A model generated the notes under the pieces. The model was not told the DNA's origin. It saw only the letters and a program-made list of their open reading frames with translations, and did no database searches. Below, piece by piece: positions 50,607-58,715 of a DNA stretch of 64,000 nt. Location of the stretch: positions 62,001 to 126,000 of the forward strand of contig NZ_JBITMQ010000019.1 in NCBI RefSeq assembly GCF_044466355.1, read 5' to 3'. Numbering within the stretch: position 1 is the first letter of the stretch; each line of letters starts with the position of its first letter. Both the position numbers and the translations under genes were made by a program. The stretch comes from Actinophytocola sp044466355. GTDB taxonomy: Bacteria; Actinomycetota; Actinomycetes; Mycobacteriales; Pseudonocardiaceae.

Positions 50607-50642
50607 CGAAGGGCCCCGGTCGGGTGCGACCGGGGCCCTTCG
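50607..50642. terminator. Rho-independent terminator after cspA
   Basis: A perfect 16-bp stem, CGAAGGGCCCCGGTCG with its complement 50627-50642, GGTG loop, followed by TGTTT. It may also serve the convergent gene ending at 50671. Confidence 0.92.
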
Positions 50643-50670
50643 TGTTTCGACTGGATGTTGCTCGGTTTGC

Positions 50671-51039
50671 TCAGTACTGGTTGTCGGGGCTTGCGGTCGG
50701 CCAGCGGCGGTTGTTGAGCTGCTGGGCCTCCCACTCGAGGCGCTGCATGACCCACTCCTGGGCGAGCGCGAGCGGCGAGGTCTGGTTGTGCGCCGCGATC
50801 TCACGCAGCTGCTCGTTCGCCATCAGCGACATGCGCAGCTGGTAGACCTGCGACCCACCGAAGCGACGACCGGAGCCGGTCGACTCGGGGTCACCCTCGG
50901 GGGAAAGGGCGGCCAGGTACGACTCGAGCTCGCGGTCCGGCAGGGCTTCGCCCTGCTCCACCTCGGTGCGATGGCGCCCCGGGTCGGCACTGTCTGCCGC
51001 CGCTTTGGCGCTTGGTCGACTACGTCCGGTGAAAAGCAC
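50671..51039 (-). CDS. Conserved hypothetical protein, ribbon-helix-helix-like
   Basis: A protein of about 122 residues. The C-terminal part VYQLRMSLMANEQLREIAAHNQTSPLALAQEWVMQRLEWE has the strand-helix-helix pattern of RHH/CopG-type DNA-binding proteins, although these can also be simple helical proteins. The N-terminal half is acidic and flexible (DRELESYLAALSPEGD). The start is uncertain: GTG 51039 is proposed because upstream sequence looks non-coding, but no ribosome-binding site is seen. Confidence 0.6.
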   Translation of the reverse strand: MLFTGRSRPSAKAAADSADPGRHRTEVEQGEALPDRELESYLAALSPEGDPESTGSGRRFGGSQVYQLRMSLMANEQLREIAAHNQTSPLALAQEWVMQRLEWEAQQLNNRRWPTASPDNQY

Positions 51040-51153
51040 CAGAGGAGGATAACGAACAGATTGCGGTCTCACCAGCAAAGCAACCCAAATCACGGGTAAG
51101 GGTTGCGTCACTCTGGGTATTTGTGCTGCGTGTTCCGGGTGCGGACATGGAGA

Positions 51154-51298
51154 GGCCCCCGCGCCAGGGGGAGGAACGCGGGGGCCGGAGGGGATCTCCA
51201 CAGGCGCTGACCGGGGGTGTGTCAGCGAGTCGATTGTTGCACGCGCACGCGTCCCGTGCGAGGGGGCGAAGGTGAAAAAATCTAGAGAACTATTCACC
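51154..51298. other. Cluster of four hairpins, possible structured RNA
   Basis: In a 415-bp gap (51040-51454) four short hairpins follow one another: GGCCCCCGCG with its complement at 51177-51186, CGCTGAC/GTCAGCG at 51205-51227, GCACG/CGTGC at 51239-51259, and GGTGAA/TTCACC at 51271-51298 with an A/T-rich loop that is unusual here. No ORF spans them. Strand and function unknown. The rest of the gap shows nothing recognisable. Confidence 0.3.
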
Positions 51299-51454
51299 TG
51301 GTGTTCGCCTCGACGCTCAACTCTCCACCCCGCAACGTCGTGACCAGCGTGGATGTCGACCCTCCCGGGGACGAAGCTCCGCTATGGGAGAGGTTCCCCG
51401 GTTTCTTGTGGACCGATCCCGTGGCGCGGCGTCAAACGTTTCAGCGCGGCCGGG

Positions 51455-51673
51455 TCACTCGGTCAGGCGGTGACCGGCCATGGCGACGGCCGCCTCGACG
51501 CGGGGCCGGCTCAGTTCGTCGGCACTCGTGATCGTGACGGCGCCCGTGTTCAGGTTCACGGCCACGTCCGTGACGTGGTCGAGCCCGGACAGCTCCTCGG
51601 TCACCGAGGCGGCGCAGTGGTCGCAGGTCATGCCGGCGACCCGGTACACGTTGTAGATCGTGTGCATCGGCAC
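51455..51673 (-). CDS. Heavy-metal-associated (HMA, CopZ-like) protein
   Basis: A protein of about 72 residues with a single HMA ferredoxin-like domain. The metal-binding motif is GMTCDHCAASV (CxxC), and the C-terminal strand is VEAAVAMAGHRLTE. It probably carries Cu(I) to a P-type ATPase, which is not in the window. GTG 51673 has AAGGAAG upstream. ATG 51667 or a longer start at 51709 are alternatives. Confidence 0.85.
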   Translation of the reverse strand: MPMHTIYNVYRVAGMTCDHCAASVTEELSGLDHVTDVAVNLNTGAVTITSADELSRPRVEAAVAMAGHRLTE

Positions 51674-51712
51674 TGGTCTCAGGCTTCCTTTCTTCAACGG
51701 CCTCCCCACCTA

Positions 51713-51865
51713 TTGCCTTCGACCCTCGACACGCCGCGCTTGAGGGAGCGTGTGTCCCCCACATGGGTTCGCCTTGTCCGCGACGCCGTTACCGCTGGTC
51801 GCGTGCGCATCCGTCAGGGTGACCTCGATCAGCGCGCATACTCAGACCACGTGGTCGACACGTGA
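51713..51865 (+). CDS. Possible 50-residue hypothetical protein
   Basis: A TTG-initiated frame encoding a helical, Arg-rich peptide with VSPTWVRLVRDAVTAGRVRI and ending YSDHVVDT. Its residue pattern looks more like a real protein than neighbouring frames, but third-position GC is lower than average and no ribosome-binding site is visible. Uncertain. The remaining parts of the 51674-52051 gap show no other feature. Confidence 0.25.
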   Translation: MPSTLDTPRLRERVSPTWVRLVRDAVTAGRVRIRQGDLDQRAYSDHVVDT

Positions 51866-52051
51866 CCGGTGACGGGATGCGGCCATTCGAGTGACCGCGC
51901 CGCGCCGTCAGGCAACCGCCTCCGCCGCACGACCGTCCGGCACATCGGCCGTGACTACTATCCGTGGGGGGCGGATTCACTCCTCGGGGGGCTGTGGTAG
52001 AGCGCCCGCGTCTCATAGATTTCCCCGAAACCTGATGGTCGGGGAGGCGAC

Positions 52052-52300
52052 ATGAGCGGACCGGTCGAAGTGCGTGACTTCCTGTTGCAGCACGAGTCGA
52101 AGGACAGCAGCCTCAACTTCGGCAACGGCAGCGTGCCGACCCAGCGGAACGGTGAGTCCTCACGCGTGACCGACGAGCAGGTGCGCCGCGCACAGCTCGC
52201 CGTGGCCTTCGGGTCGCGCGATGTCGAGGACTGCCGGGAACTGCTGGACATGCTGGGTCTCGTGCCCGGAGAGGACGGTGTCCCACCGGTGCGTCGCTGA
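52052..52300 (+). CDS. 82-residue conserved hypothetical protein
   Basis: A small soluble protein. The N-terminus is MSGPVEVRDFLLQHESKD, and the C-terminus has two short helices (VTDEQVRRAQLAVAFGS and DVEDCRELLDMLGL). GGGGAGG precedes the ATG at ideal spacing and codon use is normal, so it is expressed. No domain recognised. It lies 72 bp before tRNA-Glu. Confidence 0.7.
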   Translation: MSGPVEVRDFLLQHESKDSSLNFGNGSVPTQRNGESSRVTDEQVRRAQLAVAFGSRDVEDCRELLDMLGLVPGEDGVPPVRR

Positions 52301-52372
52301 TCGGGGTCACCCGCGTCACTGGGCTCCCAGGGGCATGCCATATGCTTTCGTTGCTCTAGGCAGGCACCCTGG

Positions 52373-52448
52373 GCTCCCATCGTCTAGCGGCCTAGGACTC
52401 CGCCCTTTCAAGGCGGCAGCGCGGGTTCGAATCCCGTTGGGAGCACCA
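52373..52448 (+). tRNA. tRNA-Glu (anticodon TTC)
   Basis: A complete cloverleaf: acceptor GCTCCCA/TGGGAGC, anticodon stem CCGCC/GGCGG with loop CTTTCAA giving anticodon TTC, T-loop GGTTCGAAT. The 3' CCA is encoded (52446-52448). Confidence 0.95.
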
Positions 52449-52524
52449 CCCTGATTTCCCTGATCTGGTGAGCCAGGGAAAAGCCCTGATGGCGAGGGTG
52501 TCGTTGATCGACATCCTGTGTGAC

Positions 52525-53640
52525 ATGAAATCCGCAGTTGTCGCACTTGCTGTCGCCGCCGTCGCCGCCACCGCGATGCCCGCGGCCGCGGCGCCCGCCC
52601 TCCCCCCGCCCAACGACGCCGCGCTGACCGCCGCGATCGCCGGGCTGCCCACCCACGAGACGACCGGCGCCCTGGTCAGGATCACCGGGTCGGCGGGCGA
52701 GTGGTCCGGTACCTCCGGGGTCGCCGACCTCCGTACCGGCGCCGCCGTCCGACCGGACGGGCACTTCCGGATCGGCAGCGTCACCAAGGTCTACACCGCC
52801 GTGCTGGTGCTCCAGCTCGCCCAGGAGCGCCGCATCGACCTCGACCAGTCCGTGCAGCACTACCTGCCGGACCTGCTCCCCGTCGACTACCCGCCCGTGC
52901 CGGTGTACACGCTGCTCGACCACACGTCCGGCCTGCCGTCGGTGGACATCCCCGGGCTCTACGACCCGCGGTGGATCCTCGAACACCGCTTCGACCACTG
53001 GAGCCCACGGCAGGTCGTCGACACCGCACTGCGGCACCCGATCGACTTCCCGCCCGGCACCGCGCAGAAGTACACGAACACCTCCTACGTCACGGCGGGC
53101 ATGCTCGTCGAGAAGGTGACCGGCCGGTCCTACGCGCGCAACCTGCGCGACCGGATCACCGGGCCACTGGGGCTGCGGCAGACGTACTACCCGAACGACG
53201 ACCCGTGCCTGCCCGCCCCGGCCGCTCGCGGATACCTCGACGTGGACGGCGAACTCGTCGACGCGACGCTGATGAACCAGTCGATCCCGGGCGCGGCGGG
53301 CGCGATCGTCGCCACCGCCGAGGACCTGGACAGGTTCGTCACCGGCCTGTTCCGCGGCCGGCTGCTCGGCGACGAGATGACGACCAGGCTCTTCGCCGTG
53401 CCGGACGTGCCCATGTTCGACGGCAGCGGCCCGGCGTACTACAGCCAGGGGCTGATGAAGCTCACCGTCAACGGCATCACGGTCTGGGGCAAGACCGGCA
53501 GTCGCCACGGCTACGCGAGCGGCGTCTTCGCCACCCGCGACCTGGCGCGCAAGCTGGTCTACTCGGTGAACCCGACCGTGAAGTCCCAGGACGGCCAGCC
53601 CCTGATCGTCCAGCGGATCGCCGCCGCCGCGGCCGGCTGA
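52525..53640 (+). CDS. Secreted serine hydrolase (S12, beta-lactamase/DD-peptidase fold)
   Basis: A 371-residue exported protein. The signal peptide is KSAVVALAVAAVAATAMPAA. Catalytic motifs are SVTK (SxxK, Ser nucleophile), YTNTSY (YxN) and WGKTGS (KTG). The family includes D-Ala-D-Ala carboxypeptidases and esterases acting in the cell wall. ATG 52525 is chosen because the signal peptide starts there. No ribosome-binding site is obvious. Located between tRNA genes as a single transcription unit. Confidence 0.92.
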   Translation: MKSAVVALAVAAVAATAMPAAAAPALPPPNDAALTAAIAGLPTHETTGALVRITGSAGEWSGTSGVADLRTGAAVRPDGHFRIGSVTKVYTAVLVLQLAQERRIDLDQSVQHYLPDLLPVDYPPVPVYTLLDHTSGLPSVDIPGLYDPRWILEHRFDHWSPRQVVDTALRHPIDFPPGTAQKYTNTSYVTAGMLVEKVTGRSYARNLRDRITGPLGLRQTYYPNDDPCLPAPAARGYLDVDGELVDATLMNQSIPGAAGAIVATAEDLDRFVTGLFRGRLLGDEMTTRLFAVPDVPMFDGSGPAYYSQGLMKLTVNGITVWGKTGSRHGYASGVFATRDLARKLVYSVNPTVKSQDGQPLIVQRIAAAAAG

Positions 53641-53824
53641 CCCGGGGTGTGGGCGCCGGGCCTGCCGTGCCGGGACGGCGTCCACGCCCAGGCCGACGTG
53701 GTGTTTTCGCGGCACCAGGCCCCCGCATCACCGGCCATCCGGGTCTGCTAGAGTTCCACCCGTTGCTCCCGAGCGGCGCTCCAAAGCCCGTTGAGAGCAC
53801 CGAGTATCCTAGAAGTACAAGCAA

Positions 53825-53898
53825 GGCCCTGTGGCGCAGTTGGTTAGCGCGTCGCCCTGTCACGGCGAAGGTCGCGGGTTCGAGTCCCGTCAGGGTCG
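53825..53898 (+). tRNA. tRNA-Asp (anticodon GTC)
   Basis: A complete cloverleaf: acceptor GGCCCTG/CAGGGTC, anticodon stem TCGCC/GGCGA with loop CTGTCAC giving anticodon GTC, T-loop GGTTCGAGT. The CCA end is not encoded. Confidence 0.95.
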
Positions 53899-53980
53899 CG
53901 GAAGTTCCGGGAAGTTCCGGAACTTCTGATCCCAGCGTGGTCCCTGCCTTGGTTGGGTGGTGGACCACTTTGGTGTTTCC

Positions 53981-54054
53981 GGCCAGGTAGCTCAGTTGGT
54001 ATGAGCGACCGCCTGAAAAGCGGTAGGTCGGCGGTTCGATCCCGCCCCTGGCCA
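53981..54054 (+). tRNA. tRNA-Phe (anticodon GAA)
   Basis: A complete cloverleaf: acceptor GGCCAGG/CCTGGCC, anticodon stem ACCGC/GCGGT with loop CTGAAAA giving GAA, T-loop GGTTCGATC, discriminator A. It starts 82 bp after tRNA-Asp and may be cotranscribed. Confidence 0.95.
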
Positions 54055-54066
54055 CGGATGGCCTCT

Positions 54067-54122
54067 GGCCGACCCTGCTCGCTTGCCGTTGGCAAGCTCG
54101 CCGGGTCGGCCATCATTATTTT
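54067..54122 (+). terminator. Terminator after tRNA-Phe
   Basis: GGCCGACCC...CTTGCC (54067-54087) pairs with GGCAAG...GGGTCGGCC (54091-54111), 18 of 21 pairs, followed by the unusually A/T-rich ATCATTATTTT. Confidence 0.85.
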
Positions 54123-54134
54123 GCGGGGGCGACC

Positions 54135-54345
54135 CCCGCAGACCCCACGGTGCGGTGGCTCCCGACCCAGCTTGGTTTGGGTGGCGTGCCGATCCCGCAG
54201 ACCCTACGGTGCGGTGGCTCCCGACCCAGCTTGGTTTGGGTGGCGTGCCGATCCCGCAGACCCTACGGCGCGGTGGCTCCCGACCCAGCTTGGTTTGGGT
54301 GCGTGTCGGTCCCGTAGACCCCCTACGGTGGTGGGCTTGCTGCCC
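54135..54345. repeat. 59-bp tandem repeats (three copies plus remnant)
   Basis: Units begin at 54135, 54194 and 54253 with exact 59-bp spacing. A diverged fourth starts near 54311. Each unit contains CCCGCAGACC, GGTGGCTCCC and ACCCAGCTTGGTTTGGGT, the last a small hairpin. Copies differ at only a few bases. There are no spacers. The repeats fill most of the 345-bp gap before the next gene. Confidence 0.92.
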
Positions 54346-54400
54346 GGCCGGGTTGACCTCGTCAGTGCCTGAAGTCCGGTGGGCCGCTAGGGTGCGGCGC

Positions 54401-55273
54401 GTGCGGACTTCCTTTGGCACCATTCTTGTTCTGCTCGGGTGTTTGCTTGCCGCGCCCGCGGTGGCGGCCTACGCGCTGGTCGGGGAGGTGACCGATCAGC
54501 AGCGGTATCTCGACGCCGTCGAGCCGCTCGCTGACGATCCCGCCATCCAGCAGTCCGTTGCCTCGCAGATCGACACCGCGCTCGGGGACAAGGTGCCGGA
54601 GGCCGCGCAGCCGTTGGTGGACCAGAGTGTCAACTCGTTCGTCAGGAGCGAGGAGTTCCGGCAGCTGTGGCTTTCCGTCAACAAGGAGGCCCACCCGGAG
54701 GTTCTCGCCATGCTGCGGGGGGAGGAGAGCGGCAGCCTCAGCGTGCGGGGCGACGCCATCGTGCTGGACCTGGGGGACGTCACCACCCAGCTCCGGGACC
54801 GCATGTCTGCCGAGGGCGTGCCGTTCGCGGACCAGATCCCGCGGGTCGACGCGTCCGTCGAGTTGATCTCCCGGCCCGCTGTGCGGCAGCTGGTGCCCGC
54901 GTTCGACCTGCTCGAGACGCTCAGCGTCGTGCTGCCGATCGTGGCGCTGCTCCTGCTCGTCGGCGGGGTGCTGATCGCCGCGCGGCGGGGGCGGGTCCTG
55001 ATCGTCGGTGGCATCGGGCTCGTCGTCGTGATGTTGCTGCTCGTGCTGTTCCAGTTCATCGCCCGCAGCCAGGTGACGGCGCGCAGCCCGCGGCCCGAGC
55101 TGGCCGGCTCCTTCTACGACGCCCTGACCAGCCAGGTGCAGACCATGGCCTGGATCGTGTGCGGCGTCGGTGGTCTCGCGGTCATCGTCGGCGGCATCGT
55201 GGCGTCCGCCCAGGGCAGGCGGACGGCGCCGCCGACCCCGCCGCCGTCCAGGCGGGCGTCCTTCTCGCGCTGA
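54401..55273 (+). CDS. Membrane protein with large extracytoplasmic domain, unknown
   Basis: A 290-residue protein. Helix 1 is at the N-terminus (TILVLLGCLLAAPAVAAYAL). An external, mostly helical domain of about 150 residues follows (DDPAIQQSVASQIDTAL). Helices 2, 3 and 4 lie near 175-198, 203-223 and 250-272. The tail is basic. Conserved in actinomycetes as an uncharacterised integral membrane protein. GTG 54401 is chosen (GTG 54392 is possible). No function assigned. Confidence 0.8.
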   Translation: MRTSFGTILVLLGCLLAAPAVAAYALVGEVTDQQRYLDAVEPLADDPAIQQSVASQIDTALGDKVPEAAQPLVDQSVNSFVRSEEFRQLWLSVNKEAHPEVLAMLRGEESGSLSVRGDAIVLDLGDVTTQLRDRMSAEGVPFADQIPRVDASVELISRPAVRQLVPAFDLLETLSVVLPIVALLLLVGGVLIAARRGRVLIVGGIGLVVVMLLLVLFQFIARSQVTARSPRPELAGSFYDALTSQVQTMAWIVCGVGGLAVIVGGIVASAQGRRTAPPTPPPSRRASFSR

Positions 55274-55327
55274 AGTTGTCGATTCCGGCCGGGGCTGTTC
55301 GTGTGGGTGGCGACGGAAGGAGTCACC

Positions 55328-55747
55328 TTGTTCAGTCCAGCGGAGCTCACCTACCTGCGTAGCCAGTCGCTCGCCCGGCTCGCCACCCTCAACGCGGGTG
55401 ACCAGCCCGATGTCGTGCCCGTCGCCTTCGAGGCCGACGAGACCGGGTTCTGGGTCGGCGGCGGGGCGACCGTCGTCGCCACCCGCAAGATCCGCAACGT
55501 CGCCGCCGGGCGGCGGCGGGTCGCGCTCGTGATCGACGACCTCGTCTCGCTCGACCCGTTCGTGGCGCGCGGAGTGCGGGTGTACGGCACCGCCGGCGAC
55601 CCGTGCCAGCGTGTGGGCATGGTCGGGCCCGGCACCTACGTGCGGATCACCTCCGACGTGTCGTGGAGCTGGAACCTCGACGGGCGCCCTGCTACGGACG
55701 AGTGGTATCCGGTTACCCGAACGGACCATTCGGCACCCGGACAATAG
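55328..55747 (+). CDS. PPOX-class F420-dependent oxidoreductase-like protein
   Basis: A 139-residue split-barrel protein of the pyridoxamine-5'-phosphate-oxidase-like family. LARLATLNAGDQPDVVPVAFE and TVVATRKIRNVAAGRRRVALVIDDL match the F420-binding subgroup. TTG 55328 is preferred because GGAAGGAG lies five bases upstream; GTG 55301 is in frame but has none. It would reduce a small substrate with F420H2. Substrate unknown. Confidence 0.85.
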   Translation: MFSPAELTYLRSQSLARLATLNAGDQPDVVPVAFEADETGFWVGGGATVVATRKIRNVAAGRRRVALVIDDLVSLDPFVARGVRVYGTAGDPCQRVGMVGPGTYVRITSDVSWSWNLDGRPATDEWYPVTRTDHSAPGQ

Positions 55748-55787
55748 TGAAACTGGGCTGGTCACGCGGGTTACCCGAGCGATAACC
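55711..55787. promoter_or_regulatory. Paired GGTTACCCGA direct repeats before the polysaccharide operon
   Basis: GGTTACCCGAACG (55711-55723, at the end of the previous gene) and GGTTACCCGAGCG (55769-55781) are 58 bp apart. The second continues into GATAACC, forming GGTTA-N9-TAACC. They lie 205-280 bp before the WbaP-type start, within the probable promoter region. Confidence 0.35.
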
Positions 55788-55991
55788 ACTCGTAAGCACC
55801 TGTGTCTTTTCAAGGCTGACTCACTGTGCGTGTAACGGCATCCCCGTTCCGAGCGAATCAGTGAACGCGACCGCGGAGCGGCAGGGGCAATCCGAATCGT
55901 TGGGTCGCAACGACATTCGGCCATTCCTGGGCAAGCGGGGACGCCCAACAACCCGCCATGCGCGCGTGCGCGCATGGCTGGGGGGACCACG

Positions 55992-57491
55992 ATGCGTGAC
56001 CAGCAACTAGGGGCCCCACGGCGGAGACCTGTGATCCTGCGGGGCCTGTCTGCCAACCGCCGACTCCCGCAGGAACCCTCGCACCCGCCGGTGGGCGGAT
56101 GGGAACCCCGATACCGACGTTACGTGATCACCAGTGACGTCCTGGTGACGATCCTCACCGCCGTGGTCGTCGGTGGTCTGCTCAGTGTCGACGGGGCGGC
56201 GCTGTTCAAGGACCTCACGCTCGGCTTCCTCTCCGTGATCTCCGTGATCTGCTCGCTCGCGATGAACCGGGCGTGGCACCCGACCGTGCTGGGCCAGGGC
56301 GCCGACGAGTACGTCCGGCTCGGCCGCGGCATGTTCGCGGGCGCCGTCGCGCTCGGCCTCGCCGGACTCGCCACCGGGGTCGTGTCGACACGGCCGTGGG
56401 TGTTCGTCGTCATCCCGGCGACCGCGGTCCTCGCGCTCCTCGCCCGCTACCTGCTCCGACAGGTGCTGCACCGCGCACGTTACGAGGGCGAGTGCCTGCT
56501 GCCGGTGATGGCCGCGGGCAGCATCGACACCGTCCGCGACCTGATCAGGCGCACGAACGCCGCCCCGCACGTCGGGTGGCGCGTCGACGCGATCTGCACC
56601 GTCGACGGCGAGGCCGGTGACGGCGCCATGGAGGTCGACGGCGTCTCCGTCATCGGTTCGCTCGACGAGCTGGCCGACCACGTCCGCCGCGGCGGTTACC
56701 GCATCGTCGCGATCACCGCCGACCAGTACTGGACGCCGCGCCGCCTGCAGCAGCTCGCGTGGAGCCTCGAAGGCAGCGGCGCGGAGATGGTGGTGGCGCC
56801 GACGCTCATGGAGGTCGCCGGGCCGCGGCTGCACGTCTCCGGTGTGCTCGGCATGCCGTTGCTGCGGGTCAGCGCGCCCGCGTTCACCGGCGTCCGTCGC
56901 GTGGTGAAGGGCGTGGTGGACCGCGTCGGCGCGTTCCTGCTGCTCACCGTGGGGCTGCCGGTCATGCTGCTCGCGTCCGTCGCGATCGCGATCGACAGCC
57001 GCGGTGGCGTGTTCTACAAGCAGCGCCGGGTCGGCAAGGACGGCAAGGAGTTCACGATCCTGAAGTTCCGCACGATGGTGCGGAACGCGGACCGGATCAA
57101 GAAGGACCTCGCGGCCGCCAACGAGGGCGCCGGGGTCCTGTTCAAGATGCGCCGGGACCCGAGGGTGACCCGGGTCGGCGCGCTGCTGCGGCGGTACTCG
57201 ATCGACGAGCTGCCGCAGCTGTTCAACGTGCTCACCGGCGCCATGTCGCTGGTGGGGCCACGGCCTCCGCTGCCGGAGGAGAGCGCCCGCTACGAGGCGG
57301 ACGTGCGGCGGCGGCTGCTCGTGAAGCCCGGTCTGACCGGGTTGTGGCAGGTCAGCGGACGGAGCGACCTGCCGTGGGAAGAGGCGGTGCGCTTGGACCT
57401 GCGCTACGTCGAGGACTGGTCGCTCGCGCTCGACGCGATGATCCTGTGGAAGACCTTCCGGGCGGTGCTCGGTGGTCAGGGGGCTTACTAG
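55992..57491 (+). CDS. Polyprenyl-glycosylphosphotransferase (WbaP/EpsL-type)
   Basis: A 499-residue protein. Four or five N-terminal membrane helices (VLVTILTAVVVGGLLS onwards), a central CoA-binding-like domain, then a re-entrant helix and the sugar-phosphate transferase domain: VFYKQRRVGKDGKEFTILKF, RRYSIDELPQLFNV, MSLVGPRPPLP and KPGLTGLWQVSGR. It loads the first sugar-1-phosphate onto undecaprenyl phosphate at the cytoplasmic face, starting repeat-unit assembly. GGGGGG seven bases before ATG 55992 decides the start. First gene of an operon reaching the right edge. Confidence 0.93.
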   Translation: MRDQQLGAPRRRPVILRGLSANRRLPQEPSHPPVGGWEPRYRRYVITSDVLVTILTAVVVGGLLSVDGAALFKDLTLGFLSVISVICSLAMNRAWHPTVLGQGADEYVRLGRGMFAGAVALGLAGLATGVVSTRPWVFVVIPATAVLALLARYLLRQVLHRARYEGECLLPVMAAGSIDTVRDLIRRTNAAPHVGWRVDAICTVDGEAGDGAMEVDGVSVIGSLDELADHVRRGGYRIVAITADQYWTPRRLQQLAWSLEGSGAEMVVAPTLMEVAGPRLHVSGVLGMPLLRVSAPAFTGVRRVVKGVVDRVGAFLLLTVGLPVMLLASVAIAIDSRGGVFYKQRRVGKDGKEFTILKFRTMVRNADRIKKDLAAANEGAGVLFKMRRDPRVTRVGALLRRYSIDELPQLFNVLTGAMSLVGPRPPLPEESARYEADVRRRLLVKPGLTGLWQVSGRSDLPWEEAVRLDLRYVEDWSLALDAMILWKTFRAVLGGQGAY

Positions 57492-58715
57492 ATGAACTGC
57501 CGTTTGTGTGGCTCGACGAACCTCGCGAGCGTTGTCGACCTCGGGGCCACCCCACCCTGTGAGCTGTTCCTGTCGGCCGAGGCGGTCGACGCACCGGAGA
57601 TGACCTATCCGCTGCACCTGCGCCTGTGCGTGGACTGCCTGCTGGCGCAGCTGCCGCCGCTGATCACCCCGGAGGAGACGTTCACCGAGTACGCCTACTT
57701 CTCGTCCTTCTCCGACTCGTGGGTGCGCCACGCGAAGGACTTCGTCGACGCGCAGGTCGCGCGCACCGACCCGAAGTTCGTGGTCGAGGTGGCCTCCAAC
57801 GACGGCTACCTCCTGCAGCACGTGGTCGGACACGGCATCCGGTGCCTGGGCGTCGAGCCGTCGGTGAACGTGGGCGAGGCCGCCCGCGAGAAGGGTGTGC
57901 CGACGCTGACCGCGTTCCTGTCCCCCGAGACAGGTCAGGCGGTGCGTGACGAGCACGGCCCTGCCGACCTGGTGGTCGCCAACAACGTGTACGCCCACAT
58001 CCCCGACGTCGTCGGGTTCACCCAGGGCCTGCGCGCGCTGGTCGCCGACGACGGCTGGGTGTCGATCGAGGTGCAGCACCTGCTGACGCTGATCGAGCTG
58101 AACCAGTACGACACCATCTACCACGAGCACTTCCAGTACTACACGGTCGCCTCGGCGAAGCGTGCGCTCGCGAGCGGCGGACTGTCCCTTGTGGACGTCG
58201 AGCTGGTGCCGACGCACGGCGGCTCGATCCGTCTGCTGGCCCAGCCGACCGAGAACGCGGGCGAACCCACCCAGCGTGTCCTGGACGTGCTCGCGCGCGA
58301 GAAGGCGGCCGGTCTCCACGAACTGGCGGGCTACACCGAGTTCGCGGAGCGCGTCGCGAAGGTCCGTCGCGACCTGCTCCGGTTCCTCGTCGACGCGGCA
58401 GAGCAGGGCAGGACCGTCGTCGGTTACGGAGCGCCCGGCAAGGGCAACACGCTGCTCAACCACTGCGGCATCCGCTCCGATCTCCTGCGGTACACGGTGG
58501 ATCGCAACCCGTACAAGCACGGCCGGTTCACCCCGGGCACGCGGATCCCGATCCTGCCGCCCGAGCAGATCGCGGCGGACAAGCCGGACTACGTCCTGGT
58601 CCTGCCGTGGAACCTCCGCGCAGAGCTGACCGCTCAGCTGTCCTATGTGGGCGAATGGGGCGGGAAGCTCGTCTTCCCCATCCCGCACCTGGAGATCGTC
58701 GAGGCCAAGTCATGA
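57492..58715 (+). CDS. Sugar C-methyltransferase-like SAM protein (Methyltransf_13/14)
   Basis: A 407-residue protein with three parts: an N-terminal zinc-binding domain (CRLCG...LCVDCLLAQL), a class I SAM domain with VEVASNDGYLLQHV, and a C-terminal domain (GYGAPGKGNTLLNHCGI). This is the plan of NDP-4-keto-sugar C3-methyltransferases such as TylCIII. It starts right after the stop of the transferase gene and overlaps the next (ATGA). It probably adds a branch methyl to a sugar of the surface polymer, or to a CDP-sugar given its neighbour. Confidence 0.88.
   Translation: MNCRLCGSTNLASVVDLGATPPCELFLSAEAVDAPEMTYPLHLRLCVDCLLAQLPPLITPEETFTEYAYFSSFSDSWVRHAKDFVDAQVARTDPKFVVEVASNDGYLLQHVVGHGIRCLGVEPSVNVGEAAREKGVPTLTAFLSPETGQAVRDEHGPADLVVANNVYAHIPDVVGFTQGLRALVADDGWVSIEVQHLLTLIELNQYDTIYHEHFQYYTVASAKRALASGGLSLVDVELVPTHGGSIRLLAQPTENAGEPTQRVLDVLAREKAAGLHELAGYTEFAERVAKVRRDLLRFLVDAAEQGRTVVGYGAPGKGNTLLNHCGIRSDLLRYTVDRNPYKHGRFTPGTRIPILPPEQIAADKPDYVLVLPWNLRAELTAQLSYVGEWGGKLVFPIPHLEIVEAKS

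Noticed and set aside
54135..54345. CRISPR array
   Set aside because: Repeats are directly contiguous at 59 bp with no unique spacers and no cas genes.
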